Shown: one piece after another, positions 33,881 through 42,499 of the stretch
Position numbering within the stretch: the stretch's first letter is position 1
Layout: every line of letters starts with the position of its first letter
Assembly: GCF_001431485.1 (NCBI RefSeq)
Contig: NZ_LDJM01000034.1
Location: 1-57,875, forward strand
Length of the DNA stretch: 57,875 nucleotides
Direction: 5' to 3'
Origin: Stenotrophomonas ginsengisoli
GTDB taxonomy: Bacteria > Pseudomonadota > Gammaproteobacteria > Xanthomonadales > Xanthomonadaceae
The notes under the pieces: model-generated
The model's input: only the letters and a program-made list of their open reading frames with translations
Told to the model about the DNA's origin: nothing
Databases searched by the model: none
Position numbers and translations under genes: made by a program

Positions 33881-35160
33881 GCGGCAGCCTCCTCACGGGC
33901 ACGGCTGCCCAGATAACGATAGACACTCAAACCTTCTGTACTGATTTCAGGGGCACGACCGCCCATGATATCGGCCAGGTACTTGCCCGAACCGCAGGCC
34001 ATGGTCCAGCCCAGCGTGCCGTGGCCGGTGTTCAGGAACAGGTTGGAGTACGGCGTGGCGCCGATCACCGGAGTGCCGTCCGGGGTGGCCGGGCGCAGGC
34101 CGGTCCAGAAGGTCGCCGCCGACAGGTCACCGCCCTGCGGGTAGAGGTCGCGCACCACCAACTCCAGGGTGGCGCGGCGCTTGGCCGACAGGGACAGGTC
34201 AAACCCGGCCACCTCGGCCATGCCGCCGACGCGGATGCGCTCGTTGAAACGGGTCACCGCGATCTTGTAGCTCTCGTCCAGGATGGTCGAGGCCGGGGCC
34301 ATGTCCGGGTTGGTCACCGGCAGGGTCAGCGAATAGCCCTTGAGCGGATACACCGGCAGCGGCAGGCCCAGCGGGCACACCAGTGCCGGGCTGTAGCTGC
34401 CCAGTGCCACCACGTACTGGTCGGCGGTTTCGCGCTGGCCGTTGATGCGCACCGCGGTGATGCGCTGACCGTCCGATTCCAGCGCCTCGATCTGCTGGCC
34501 ATAGCGGAACTGCACCCCGGCCGCAGCGGCCATCGCCGCCAGGCGGGTGGTGAACAGCTGGCAATCGCCGGTCTGGTCCTCGGGCAGGCGCAATGCGCCG
34601 ACCAGCTTGTCGGCCACCGCGGCCAGGGCCGGTTCGGCGGCAATGATGCCGTCGCGGTCCAGCACCTGGTAGGGCACGCCGTATTGCGCCAGCACCGCGA
34701 TGTCGGCGGCGGCGGCATCCAGCTGCTGCTGGGTACGGAACAGCTGGGTGGTGCCCAGGGTGCGGCCTTCATAATCGATGCCGGTCTGCTCGCGCAGGGC
34801 ATTGATGCAGTCACGGCTGTAATCGGACATGCGCACCATGCGCGCCTTGTTGATCGCATAGCGCTGCGCGGTGCAGTTGCGCAGCATGGCCAGCAACCAG
34901 CGGTACTGGGCCGGGTCGGCCGTCGGCTTGATTGCCAGCGGCGCATGCTCCTCGAACAGCCACTTCACCGCCTTCAGCGGAATGCCCGGTGCCGCCCACG
35001 GCGAGGTGTAGCCGAAGGACAGCTGGCCGGCATTGGCAAAGCTGGTTTCCAGCGCCGGGCCGGGCTGGCGGTCGACCACCGTGACCTGGTAACCGGCCCG
35101 GGACAGGTACCAGGCACTGGTGACACCCACCACGCCGCCGCCGAGGACGAGAACATGCAT
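33859..35160 (-). CDS. dadA: D-amino acid dehydrogenase small subunit, 433 aa
   Basis: This FAD-dependent dehydrogenase turns D-alanine into pyruvate and ammonia and feeds electrons to the respiratory chain at the inner membrane face. The FAD-binding N-terminus [20 protein letters not shown] is exact for the family, as are [20 protein letters not shown] and the C-terminal [20 protein letters not shown]. The ATG at 35160 gives the normal length. It forms an operon with alr (22-nt overlap) and is divergent from an Lrp-type gene, the usual arrangement for alanine catabolism controlled by a leucine-responsive-type regulator. Confidence 0.96.
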   Translation of the reverse strand: MHVLVLGGGVVGVTSAWYLSRAGYQVTVVDRQPGPALETSFANAGQLSFGYTSPWAAPGIPLKAVKWLFEEHAPLAIKPTADPAQYRWLLAMLRNCTAQRYAINKARMVRMSDYSRDCINALREQTGIDYEGRTLGTTQLFRTQQQLDAAAADIAVLAQYGVPYQVLDRDGIIAAEPALAAVADKLVGALRLPEDQTGDCQLFTTRLAAMAAAAGVQFRYGQQIEALESDGQRITAVRINGQRETADQYVVALGSYSPALVCPLGLPLPVYPLKGYSLTLPVTNPDMAPASTILDESYKIAVTRFNERIRVGGMAEVAGFDLSLSAKRRATLELVVRDLYPQGGDLSAATFWTGLRPATPDGTPVIGATPYSNLFLNTGHGTLGWTMACGSGKYLADIMGGRAPEISTEGLSVYRYLGSRAREEAAACARPTL

Positions 35161-35309
35161 CTGAAGGACTCCACTGCAAACGGGATGATCCACTGCCACG
35201 ACAGCAGGAAAGACCAGAAGTGGCGCAGTATATGACCGCATTTACAGAACTAATCCCTGTATTGAAAGCGTTATTCAGGCATTCTTTCTGAAAAATGCCG
35301 GAGCCACAG
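35161..35309. promoter_or_regulatory. Divergent promoter region between dadA and the Lrp-type gene
   Basis: These 149 nt separate the two start codons. The right part is AT-rich (for example gaactaatccctgtattgaaag), as is common for Lrp-family targets. Both promoters must lie here, so control of dadA-alr by the divergent regulator is likely. No exact boxes are claimed. Confidence 0.5.
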
Positions 35310-35795
35310 ATGTCCACCCCCACCCGCCGCCGTGAACTGGACAAGATCGACCGCAAGATCCTGCGCATCCTGCAGGCCGAGGGCCGCATTTCCTTCACTG
35401 AACTGGGCGAACGCGTGGGCCTGTCCACCACCCCCTGCACCGAGCGGGTACGCCGCCTGGAGCGCGACGGCATCATCAGCGGCTACTACGCCCGGCTGGA
35501 CCCGCAGCTGATGAAACACTCGCTGCTGGTGTTCGTGGAAATCTCCCTGGCCTACAAGTCCGGCGACATCTTCGAGGAGTTCCGCCGCGCCGCCCTGCGC
35601 CTGCCCAATGTGCTGGAGTGCCACCTGGTCTCCGGCGATTTCGACTACCTGATCAAGGCCCGCATCAGCGAGATGGCCTCCTACCGCAAGCTGCTCGGCT
35701 CCACCCTGCTGACCCTGCCGCACGTGCGCGAATCCAAGAGCTACATCGTGATGGAGGAGGTCAAGGAGACCCTGGCCCTGCCCATTGCCGACTGA
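35310..35795 (+). CDS. Lrp/AsnC family transcriptional regulator, 161 aa
   Basis: An N-terminal winged helix-turn-helix (LDKIDRKILRILQAEGRISF, then GLSTTPCTERVRRLERDGII) is followed by a C-terminal RAM effector domain (LPNVLECHLVSGDFDYLIKA, with the GD(Y/F)D turn). I chose the ATG at 35310 because GGAG lies 6 nt upstream; the frame also has an ATG at 35295 without a binding site. It is divergent from dadA-alr and probably activates that operon in response to alanine, as DadR/Lrp proteins do in relatives. It ends at a strong terminator. Confidence 0.93.
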   Translation: MSTPTRRRELDKIDRKILRILQAEGRISFTELGERVGLSTTPCTERVRRLERDGIISGYYARLDPQLMKHSLLVFVEISLAYKSGDIFEEFRRAALRLPNVLECHLVSGDFDYLIKARISEMASYRKLLGSTLLTLPHVRESKSYIVMEEVKETLALPIAD

Positions 35796-35802
35796 CGCAC
35801 GA

Positions 35803-35831
35803 CAAAGGCGGCGCACACCGGCGCCGCCTTC
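35803..35831 (+). terminator. Terminator after the Lrp-type gene
   Basis: Arms aaggcggcgc (35804-35813) and gcgccgcctt (35821-35830) form a 10-bp stem with a 7-nt loop and a short T run. It may also serve the small Q-rich gene on the other strand. Confidence 0.75.
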
Positions 35832-35854
35832 GGATCAATTGTCGTTACGGGGCG

Positions 35855-36079
35855 TCAGCGTTGCTGGCTGGGATCGTTGCGCTGTTTTTCCTGCTGCTGG
35901 CCGGGCTTGCGCTGCTGGCCCGGATGCTGTTCATCCCACTGCTGCTGTTCCTGCTGACGCTGCTGTTCCTGTTGGTCGGACTGCTCCCACTGCTGCTGGT
36001 TCTGCTGACGCTGGGTGTTGTTGTCACGCGGCTGGATTTCCTGCGGCGGGAACTTGCCGGGCTGCTGCTTGTTGTTCAT
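35855..36079 (-). CDS. Small Gln-rich disordered protein, 74 aa
   Basis: I do not recognise a named family. The protein starts MNNKQQPGKFPPQEIQPRD and is then almost wholly Gln, Glu, Arg, Asp and Trp (runs such as QRQQNQQQWEQSDQQEQQ), so it is hydrophilic and probably disordered. The ATG at 36079 has a good GAGG site 8 nt upstream, which supports real translation; the frame extends upstream to 36178 without such a site. Small Q-rich proteins of this kind may relate to stress or desiccation, but that is only a guess. It is monocistronic and divergent from msrB. Confidence 0.65.
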   Translation of the reverse strand: MNNKQQPGKFPPQEIQPRDNNTQRQQNQQQWEQSDQQEQQRQQEQQQWDEQHPGQQRKPGQQQEKQRNDPSQQR

Positions 36080-36265
36080 GACATCTACCTCGTTGCCTTG
36101 CTTCGGGGGAGCCAGCGGCAGCTGCACAGTGCCAAGCTGCCGGGGCAGGTCCACAGTGGGCGCGCCGGTGTTAGACAATTGGCAAACCGATGTAAACCCT
36201 GCACCTACGCTTCACTGACTGCGCAGTCCATGACAGCCAGCATTCACCTGAACCCGGAGACCGCC

Positions 36266-36727
36266 ATGCCCTTCGACCTTTCCCCGCCCAGCGATGCCCA
36301 GCGCGCGCAGCTGCAGGCCGGGCTGACCCCGGAAGAACGCCGTGTGCTGTTGGCCCACGGCACCGAAGCCCCATTTTGCGGGGTTTTTCTGGACAACAAG
36401 CAGACCGGCCACTACTGCTGCCGGTTGTGCGGCCTGCCGTTGTTCGCCTCCTCCACCAAGTTCGACTCGGGCACCGGCTGGCCCTCGTTCTTTGCCCCGC
36501 TGGATGAACGCCACCTGGGCCGCATCACCGATACCAGCCACGGCATGCTCCGCACCGAGATCACCTGCACCCGCTGCGCCAGCCATCTGGGCCATGTGTT
36601 CCCCGACGGCCCGCCGCCGAGCTTCGAGCGCCATTGCCTGAATTCGGTCTGCCTGCAGTTCGTGGCCAGCGGCGATCGTCTGCCCGACCCGCTGCAACGC
36701 GGTGAAACGGCCTTGCTGGCCGGCTGA
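36266..36727 (+). CDS. msrB: Peptide-methionine (R)-S-oxide reductase, 153 aa
   Basis: It repairs methionine-R-sulfoxide in proteins. The structural zinc site is formed by CCRLCG and CTRCASHLGH (two CxxC pairs). The blocks KFDSGTGWPSFF and HVFPDGPPPSFERHCLNSV contain the catalytic Cys in RHCLNS (about residue 127). The ATG at 36266 has GGAGA 7 nt upstream. The length is normal for a single-domain MsrB without an MsrA fusion or signal peptide, so it is cytoplasmic. Confidence 0.95.
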   Translation: MPFDLSPPSDAQRAQLQAGLTPEERRVLLAHGTEAPFCGVFLDNKQTGHYCCRLCGLPLFASSTKFDSGTGWPSFFAPLDERHLGRITDTSHGMLRTEITCTRCASHLGHVFPDGPPPSFERHCLNSVCLQFVASGDRLPDPLQRGETALLAG

Positions 36728-36767
36728 ACAGGCCACGCCATGGTCCTGAGGCGGCTGCCGAAGCCGT

Positions 36768-36773
36768 TACAAT
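36768..36773 (+). promoter_or_regulatory. -10-like box upstream of the 36804 gene
   Basis: TACAAT lies 30 nt upstream of the ATG at 36804. A matching -35 box is not clear. Confidence 0.35.
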
Positions 36774-36803
36774 GGGCGTTTTCCACGTTTATCAGGCACC
36801 GAC

Positions 36804-37289
36804 ATGTCCCAGAAATCCAAGGCCAAGCGCGACACCCGCAAGAAACAGCAGGGCAAGCGCCCGTTCCTGCGCCTGAACCAGCGCGAGCAGGTGCAGAACC
36901 ACGCCGTGCTGGTCGATGACCAGGACCAGGTGGTGGCCGCCATCGGCCTGCAGAACCGCCAGTGGCTGCTGGCCATCGGTGGCCAGACCATGGGCAGCGC
37001 CGAAAACCCGGTGCCGATGCTGGCCATGCTGCAGCACATGGCCAACGTGCAGGAAGCCGAAGGCCGCAAGGTCACCCTGGAAACCTCCGAAGCGATGAAG
37101 CAGATCGTTGCCTCGCTGGCCGAAGCTGACGGCGTCACCGCCGAGGAGTACATCGGCAAGCTGGTGGCCGAGTTCGACCAGGCCAAGGAAGCGGCTGAAG
37201 CCGAAGAAGTCGACGGCGAAGAAGCCACCGACGTTGCCGTCGCCGAGGAAGTCCCGGCTGACGAAGACAGCAAGGCCGACAAGGCCTGA
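36804..37289 (+). CDS. Conserved hypothetical protein with basic head and acidic tail, 161 aa
   Basis: The N-terminus is strongly basic (MSQKSKAKRDTRKKQQGKRP), the middle (about residues 30-130) looks folded, with VLVDDQDQVVAAIGLQNRQW and GGQTMGSAENPVPML, and the C-terminal 35 residues are almost all Glu, Asp, Ala and Val. This charge layout would suit nucleic-acid or ribosome contact, but no known domain is recognised. The gene is followed 16 nt later by a DUF4031 gene on the same strand, probably one operon. I judge it a real gene from its -10-like box, clean start and codon use. Confidence 0.8.
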   Translation: MSQKSKAKRDTRKKQQGKRPFLRLNQREQVQNHAVLVDDQDQVVAAIGLQNRQWLLAIGGQTMGSAENPVPMLAMLQHMANVQEAEGRKVTLETSEAMKQIVASLAEADGVTAEEYIGKLVAEFDQAKEAAEAEEVDGEEATDVAVAEEVPADEDSKADKA

Positions 37290-37305
37290 TCCACGGAGGC
37301 CGCGC

Positions 37306-37599
37306 ATGGCTGTGTACGTCGATGACGCCGTGCACCGCTGGCGCGGCCTGCGCTGGGCCCATCTGATGGCCGATACGGTGGGCGAGCTGCACGCCATGGC
37401 CCAGCGACTGGGCATCCCGCAACGGGCCTTCCAGAACAAGGCCAGCGGCGTGCATTACGACATCCCGGCCCACCTGCGCCCACTGGCCATTGCCCTGGGC
37501 ACGGTGCCGCTGTCGCGCCATACCGACCGTGCGCAGCTGCGCGCGGTGATTGCCCGGGCCCGCGAACAGTGGCAGCCCGAGCCGCCACCGGTCGCCTGA
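37306..37599 (+). CDS. DUF4031 domain-containing protein, 97 aa
   Basis: This is a small soluble protein with the DUF4031 start MAVYVDDAVHRWRGLRWAHL and the later FQNKASGVHYDIPAHLRPLAIA block. The function is unknown. GGAGG lies about 8 nt before the ATG at 37306. It follows the basic/acidic protein gene at 16 nt. It is convergent with the 37608-38147 gene, with only 8 nt between the two stops. Confidence 0.88.
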   Translation: MAVYVDDAVHRWRGLRWAHLMADTVGELHAMAQRLGIPQRAFQNKASGVHYDIPAHLRPLAIALGTVPLSRHTDRAQLRAVIARAREQWQPEPPPVA

Positions 37600-37607
37600 G
37601 CCGGGCT

Positions 37608-38147
37608 TCAGAACGCGTCGGTACCCGGGCGCACTTCCACCCCCAGCAGCGAGCACAGGGCCAGCATGGCCTCGTCGTCGCGGCTCAGCGCCATCCAGCC
37701 GGCATGGCCCTCGCCATCGGTGTTCCAGCTCCACAGGGTGTAGCCGTGTTCACGCAGGCTGTCGTGGGCGATGGCCATCAGCGCATGCACGTCAAGATCG
37801 GCGGTGAAGTCCTCATCGTCGAAGTCCCCGCCCCACTCCACCCGCAGGTTCCAGCGCGCGGCCAGCTCATCGATGGCGGTGACCAGGGCTTCGATGTCAT
37901 TGCGGCCGACATGGAAACCGGCGCGCCAGTCGATCACCTCGCGCAGCAGCGGCTGCCAGTCATCACTGTCCGGGTCGACCTCGCCACCGAGCTGTTCGCG
38001 CAGGGCGTCAAACTGCTGCAGGGCGGCATCCTCGTCACCGGGGTTGATCAGCCACAGCAGGTTCCAGACCCGGGCCGCGCCATCGTCTTCCTCGAAGTCG
38101 GCCAGCAAGCCTTCGTCGTTTTCGTAATCGGCACTGTTGTCGGGCAT
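37608..38147 (-). CDS. Acidic conserved hypothetical protein (DUF6630-like?), 179 aa
   Basis: This is a very acidic soluble protein (MPDNSADYENDEGLLADFEE at the start; GGDFDDEDFTADLD in the middle) with Trp-rich folded blocks WNLLWLINPGDEDAALQQFD and LREHGYTLWSWNTDGEGHAG. It resembles small SUKH/immunity-like or DUF6630 proteins by pattern, but I cannot name it with certainty. I chose the ATG at 38147; the frame is open to 38174. It is monocistronic and divergent from the DUF3297 gene. Confidence 0.75.
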   Translation of the reverse strand: MPDNSADYENDEGLLADFEEDDGAARVWNLLWLINPGDEDAALQQFDALREQLGGEVDPDSDDWQPLLREVIDWRAGFHVGRNDIEALVTAIDELAARWNLRVEWGGDFDDEDFTADLDVHALMAIAHDSLREHGYTLWSWNTDGEGHAGWMALSRDDEAMLALCSLLGVEVRPGTDAF

Positions 38148-38300
38148 GGCGGGTTCCTTGAAGATGGCGCGCAAACGGGTGTCGATTCTGCCCCTGCGTT
38201 CAGGCCAGCGGAAGGGCCTGCCCCTGCGCCGGCCCGCCAGCGTTTATCCTTGGCGGCCTAGAAGGCGGCGCGGTTGCCGCTGGCAGATGAAGAAATCACC

Positions 38301-38558
38301 ATGAGCCTGACTCCCCCGGACCGCCTGGCGGTCGACCCCCGCAGCCCCCATCACGATGCCGCTGCCCTCGAGCGCGGTGTTGGCGTGCGCTTCAACGGCA
38401 ACGAGCGCATGGACGTGGAGGAATACTCCGTGTCCGAAGGCTGGGTGCGCGTGCAGGCCGGCAAGGCGCGTGACCGCCGCGGCAACCCGATGACCCTGAA
38501 GCTGCGCGGTGCGGTCGAGCCGTACTGGCTGCAGCCGGCTGCCGAAGCCGCCGAATAA
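38301..38558 (+). CDS. DUF3297 family protein, 85 aa
   Basis: This is a small soluble protein with the family signature DRLAVDPRSPHHD, GVGVRFNGNERMDVEEYSVSEGW and AGKARDRRGNPMTLKLRG. The function is unknown; the family is widespread in proteobacteria, and the RVQAGKARDRRG motif suggests a glutathionine-peroxidase-type or nucleic-acid role only weakly. The ATG at 38301 gives the usual N-terminus; the frame continues upstream to 38274. A strong terminator follows the stop. Confidence 0.9.
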   Translation: MSLTPPDRLAVDPRSPHHDAAALERGVGVRFNGNERMDVEEYSVSEGWVRVQAGKARDRRGNPMTLKLRGAVEPYWLQPAAEAAE

Positions 38559-38580
38559 GCGCGCCAGGTTTGCCGCAACC

Positions 38581-38612
38581 AGACAGGGCCGCATTGCGGC
38601 CCTGTCTTGTTT
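38581..38612. terminator. Bidirectional terminator between the DUF3297 gene and the antiporter gene
   Basis: Arms agacagggccgca and tgcggccctgtct form a 13-bp stem with almost no loop, followed by tgttt, between convergent genes. Confidence 0.85.
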
Positions 38613-38631
38613 CATCCTCTGGCCACAGCGC

Positions 38632-40275
38632 TCACTCGCGCTGGCGCGATTCGAGCAGGTCCAGGTTGCGGATCAGCTTGCGCGAGAGCTCATCGGAAAT
38701 GCGCCCGCGCCGGGCCAGCCGGAACAGCTCCTCGCGCTCGGCATTCAGGCCGGCATTGCGCAGTTTGCGGTAGCCCTGTTCCATCCGCGCGACCTGTTCC
38801 GGATCGGCATCCGGGTTCTGCCCGCGCACCAGGTTGCGCTGGTACAGCAGGCTGACCCGCGAGGCTGCGTCATTGACCAGCTGCACCGACGTGGTCGACT
38901 GCCCCTGCACCATTTCCTGGCGGCTGCGCTCCACCGCGGCCAGCGCCGCCTTGGACGACATCCGCCGGGCCAGGTCTTCTTCCTGGCGCTCGCTGTCATC
39001 GGCCGGCAGCTCCAGCCCCTTGAGCACCACCGGCAACAGCAGGCTGGCACTGAGCAGCGAACACAGGATCACCGCCGCGGCAATGAAGATCACCAGGTCA
39101 CGTGCCGGGAAGGCACTGCCGTCGGGCAGCAGCAGCGGCAGGGTCAACACACCGGCCAGGGTCACCGCACCGCGCACCCCGGCCACCGAGGTGGCCAGGA
39201 TGATGCGCCACGGCGTCACCGGGCGTTGCTGGCCGCGCAGGCGCGCCTTGAGCAGGCTCCAGCGCATCGACAGCCAGACCCAGAGCAGGCGCAGCACCAC
39301 CAGGCTGGCGTTGATAACCGCCACATACACCAGCAACCACCATGGGCCGTGGCCATCGCTGTTGCGCATGTAGTCCAGCGCGCGCTCCACGATGCCCGGC
39401 AACTGCTCGCCCAGCAGCACGAAGATGATGCCGTTGAAGGCGAACTGCACGGTGTCCCAGACCGCGGTGCGCTGCACCCGCATCGAGCCGCTGACCCGGC
39501 CGGTCAGCTCGACATAGCTCATGGTGATGCCGGCGGCCACCGCCGCCAGGATGCCCGAGGCGTGCACATGTTCGGCCAGCAGGTAGGCGGCAAACGGGGT
39601 CAGCAGGTTGACCAGCAGGGCCGCACCGGGCTCCTCGCCGAAACCACGCCACAACCAGCGCTGGGCCGCGGCAATGCCCCAGGTCACGCCCACACCGATG
39701 GCCAGGCCGGCAAAGGCCACCCACAGGAAGGTCAGCGAGGCATCGGCCAGCGAGAACGCGCCGGTCATCACCGCTGCCACCGCGAAGCGGAAGCAGACCA
39801 GGCCGGAGGCGTCATTGAGCAGCGACTCGCCTTCCAGGATGTGCATCAGGCGCTTGGGAATCGGCGCGCGTTTGGCAATGGCCGAAACGGCGACCGGATC
39901 GGTCGGTGACAGGATTGCCGCCAGGGCAAAGGCCACGCCCATCGGCATGGACGGGATCAGCCAGTGGATCAGGAAACCGGCACCGACCACGGTGAACAGC
40001 ACCAGGCCCAGGGCCAGCTCGATCACCGTGCTCTTGTCGCGGAACAGGCCCTGCTTGGGAATGCGCCAGCCATCCAGGAACAACAACGGCGGCAGGAACA
40101 GCAGGAAGAACAATTGCGGATCCAGAGTGTGGCCCCAGCCGAACACACCGGCCACCACCGCCCCCAGGCCGATCTGCACCAGGGGCAGCGGCAGGGAAAT
40201 CGGCAGGATCCGTACCAAGTAGCCACTGGCGACCACCGCCAGCAGCATCGCAAGAACCACTTCAATGGAATGCAT
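38632..40275 (-). CDS. Na+/H+ antiporter, CPA1 (NhaP-like) family, 547 aa
   Basis: This inner-membrane monovalent cation/proton antiporter has about 12 hydrophobic helices in the first 400 residues. Key motifs of the family are present: FFLLFLPPLLFLDGW, ALAAILSPTDPVAVSAIAKR (with the transport Asp), HILEGESLLNDASGLVCFRF and VAGVRGAVTLAGVL. A hydrophilic C-terminal tail of about 130 residues (LPADDSERQEEDLARRM onward) is probably cytoplasmic and regulatory. I chose the ATG at 40275 (MHSIEVVLAMLLAVVASGYL). It stands alone, divergent from the ketosynthase-led cluster, with 248 nt between. Confidence 0.92.
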   Translation of the reverse strand: MHSIEVVLAMLLAVVASGYLVRILPISLPLPLVQIGLGAVVAGVFGWGHTLDPQLFFLLFLPPLLFLDGWRIPKQGLFRDKSTVIELALGLVLFTVVGAGFLIHWLIPSMPMGVAFALAAILSPTDPVAVSAIAKRAPIPKRLMHILEGESLLNDASGLVCFRFAVAAVMTGAFSLADASLTFLWVAFAGLAIGVGVTWGIAAAQRWLWRGFGEEPGAALLVNLLTPFAAYLLAEHVHASGILAAVAAGITMSYVELTGRVSGSMRVQRTAVWDTVQFAFNGIIFVLLGEQLPGIVERALDYMRNSDGHGPWWLLVYVAVINASLVVLRLLWVWLSMRWSLLKARLRGQQRPVTPWRIILATSVAGVRGAVTLAGVLTLPLLLPDGSAFPARDLVIFIAAAVILCSLLSASLLLPVVLKGLELPADDSERQEEDLARRMSSKAALAAVERSRQEMVQGQSTTSVQLVNDAASRVSLLYQRNLVRGQNPDADPEQVARMEQGYRKLRNAGLNAEREELFRLARRGRISDELSRKLIRNLDLLESRQRE

Positions 40276-40523
40276 GGGGAAATCGCAGCGCCGCAGTACG
40301 GCGCGGGCAGTGTCGGTAGCAAAAACAGACTCAACGCTATCACGCCAGGCCGCCTGCACACTGTGTCGGCAGCCTGATTTGCGCCATTGGGCCCGATCAT
40401 GCAAGCCGGCACCGGAGCGGCGCTATTGGCAGCCCGGGTCCGGCCACCTAGCATGCGAAGGCCGCACGCAGTCCACGCGCCGCTTGCGGCTGCCATACCC
40501 CTTGGTCATTGGTTGTCCTTGTA

Positions 40524-41522
40524 ATGCCTGATCCGATTTCCCTGCGCATTGCCGGCAGCGGCATCCAACTGCCCGCCCTGCAGCGTGACAACGCCTGGTT
40601 TGACCGGCGCTTCGGCCAGCCTGAAGGCTGGACTGCCCGCCATTGCGGCATTGTGTCGCGGCCCCTGGCCGGCCCCGGGCAGACCAGCGCCAGCCTGGCC
40701 GCCGGTGCCATCAACCAGGCCCTGGCCAGTGCCGGCTGGGCCACGGACGGGTTTGATGCATTGATCAGCGCCTGCGGTGTCGGCCAGCAGGCCCTGCCCT
40801 GCAGTGCCGCGCTGATCCACCGCCAGCTCGGCCTGAGTGACAGCGGGATTGCCGCCTTCGACGTCAATGCCAGCTGCCTGAGCTTTCCGGTGGCCCTGGA
40901 CATGGCCGCCTGCGCCCTGGCCACTGGCCGCTACCGGCGGGTGGTGATTGTTTCCAGCGAGATCGCCAGCGCCGGGCTGAACTGGGACGATGCCGATACC
41001 GCACCGCTGTTCGGCGACGGTGCCGCGGCCGTGGCGATCGAGGCCGGTGACGGCCGCTCGCAACTGCTGGCCGCCCATCTGCAGACCTGGTCGGACGGGG
41101 CCGACTATTGCCAGGTGCGGGCCGGCGGCACCGCGGTGCGCCTGCAGGATGGGGTGGAAGCCTACCGCCAGGCGGCCATGTTCGAGATGGACGGCGCTGC
41201 CGTGTACCGGTTGGCCGCACAGAAGCTGCCCGGTTTTGTGGCCGAACTGTCGCAGCGCGCCGGCATCGTGCCGGCCCAGCTCAAGGCGCTGGTGCCGCAC
41301 CAGGCCAGCGCCAAGGCGCTCAAGCACATCCAGCGCGTGCTGCGTCTGCCGCCGGGCCTGCTGGTCAACATCATCCAGACCTACGGCAACCAGATGTCCG
41401 CCTCCATTCCCACCGCCCTGCATCTGGCCATCGCCGATGGCCGGATCGCACGCGGCGATCTGATCGCCCTGGTCGGCACCGGCGCCGGGCTGTCGGCCGG
41501 CGGCGTGGTGCTGCGCTACTGA
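40524..41522 (+). CDS. 3-oxoacyl-ACP synthase III family enzyme (OleA/FabH-like), 332 aa
   Basis: This is a ketosynthase III-fold enzyme that should condense an acyl thioester with a second acyl unit. The catalytic triad is visible: Cys118 in FDVNASCLSFPVALD, His259 in LVPHQASAKALKH and Asn289 in QTYGNQMSASIPTAL. FGDGAAAVAIEAG and the C-terminal TGAGLSAGGVVLRY are also typical. It diverges from housekeeping FabH in its N-terminal third (RDNAWFDRRFGQPEGWTARH) and lies apart from fatty acid genes. It is the first of six tightly coupled genes (40524-46614). The stop shares a base with the next start (TGATG). Substrates could be acyl-CoA, acyl-ACP or both. Confidence 0.85.
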   Translation: MPDPISLRIAGSGIQLPALQRDNAWFDRRFGQPEGWTARHCGIVSRPLAGPGQTSASLAAGAINQALASAGWATDGFDALISACGVGQQALPCSAALIHRQLGLSDSGIAAFDVNASCLSFPVALDMAACALATGRYRRVVIVSSEIASAGLNWDDADTAPLFGDGAAAVAIEAGDGRSQLLAAHLQTWSDGADYCQVRAGGTAVRLQDGVEAYRQAAMFEMDGAAVYRLAAQKLPGFVAELSQRAGIVPAQLKALVPHQASAKALKHIQRVLRLPPGLLVNIIQTYGNQMSASIPTALHLAIADGRIARGDLIALVGTGAGLSAGGVVLRY

Positions 41523-42499
41523 TGGCACGCATCCTGGTCACCGGTGCCACCGGCTTCATCGGCGGCCACATCGCCCGCGCCCTGGCCGCTGACGGCCACC
41601 AGGTGCGGGCCAGCGGCCGCAACACTCAGGCCCTGGCTGCGCTGGGGCCGGGCATCGACGTTGTTGCTGCCGACCTCGCTGCCGATGACCTGGGCCCGCT
41701 GCTGGCCGGCATCGATGCGGTGGTGCACAGCGCCGCCCGCTCCAGTCCGTGGGGCACGGCCGCACAGTTCCAGCGTGACAACGTGCAGGCCACCGCCAGC
41801 CTGCTGGCGGCCAGCCAGGCCGCCGGGGTGCAGCGCTTCGTCCACTTCAGCTCGCCCAGCATCTATTTCCGTTTTGCCGACCAATACAACGTCGGCGAAG
41901 CCTTCAGCCCACCCACACGCTGGATCACCGAGTACGCGCGCAGCAAATGGGAGGGCGAGCAGCTGGTGCGCGCCGCCGCCCCCGCCCTGCCCAGCGTGGT
42001 GCTGCGCCCGCGTGCCGTGTTCGGCCCCGGCGATACGGCGATCTTCCCGCGCATCCTCGCCGTGGCCGCTGGCGGCCGTTTCCCGCTGGTGCATGGTGGC
42101 CGCGCGGTGATCGACATCACCCATGTGGACAACGTGGTCGCCGCCACCCGTGCCGCCCTGTGCCCCGATGCCCCGGGCGATGGGCGTGCCTACAACATCA
42201 GCAATGGCGAGCCGACCGCGGTGGCCGAACTGCTGGCCCGTACCTTCGCCCTGTGCGGGCTGCAGGTGGCCCTGCGCCCGGTGCCACGCCGGCTGGCCGT
42301 GGCCGCGGCCGGGCTGGCCGAAACCGTCGCCCGGCTGCGCCCGGGCCGGCCCGAGCCGCGCCTGACCCGCTACGGCGTCGGCGTGATCGGCTGGTCGCAG
42401 ACCCTGGACATCACCCGCGCCCGCCACGAGCTGGGCTACACCCCGGTGGTTTCGTTGCAGCAGGGCCTGGCCGGTTTTGCCCGGGACTGGCGCCGATGA
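41522..42499 (+). CDS. NAD(P)-dependent reductase, 3-beta-HSD/OleD-like extended SDR, 325 aa
   Basis: This is an extended short-chain dehydrogenase. It has the cofactor motif GATGFIGGH (about residues 8-16), the active-site YARSKWEGE (Tyr about 138, Lys about 142), and HFSSPSIYFRF carrying the Ser. VVLRPRAVFGPGD and DITHVDNVV are shared with 3-beta-hydroxysteroid dehydrogenase and OleD-type enzymes, which reduce 2-alkyl-3-oxoacids. Following a ketosynthase III, reduction of its 3-oxo product is a natural second step. The start overlaps the ketosynthase stop by one base, and the stop overlaps the MBL-fold gene by 4 nt. Confidence 0.85.
   Translation: MARILVTGATGFIGGHIARALAADGHQVRASGRNTQALAALGPGIDVVAADLAADDLGPLLAGIDAVVHSAARSSPWGTAAQFQRDNVQATASLLAASQAAGVQRFVHFSSPSIYFRFADQYNVGEAFSPPTRWITEYARSKWEGEQLVRAAAPALPSVVLRPRAVFGPGDTAIFPRILAVAAGGRFPLVHGGRAVIDITHVDNVVAATRAALCPDAPGDGRAYNISNGEPTAVAELLARTFALCGLQVALRPVPRRLAVAAAGLAETVARLRPGRPEPRLTRYGVGVIGWSQTLDITRARHELGYTPVVSLQQGLAGFARDWRR

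Noticed and set aside
35618..36265. N-terminal extension of msrB reaching back into the Lrp-type gene
   Set aside because: The extension overlaps the regulator gene, its terminator and the small Q-rich gene and is Leu-rich antisense sequence. The ATG at 36266 has a proper binding site and the family start.
40524..41522. Housekeeping FabH of fatty acid synthesis
   Set aside because: The triad fits, but the gene is not next to fab, plsX or acpP genes and its N-terminal third differs. The overlaps with the following five genes argue for a dedicated pathway.
40524..42499. Complete oleABCD olefin cluster
   Set aside because: Only OleA-like and OleD-like genes are present; no alpha/beta-hydrolase OleB or AMP-ligase OleC gene is in the window.
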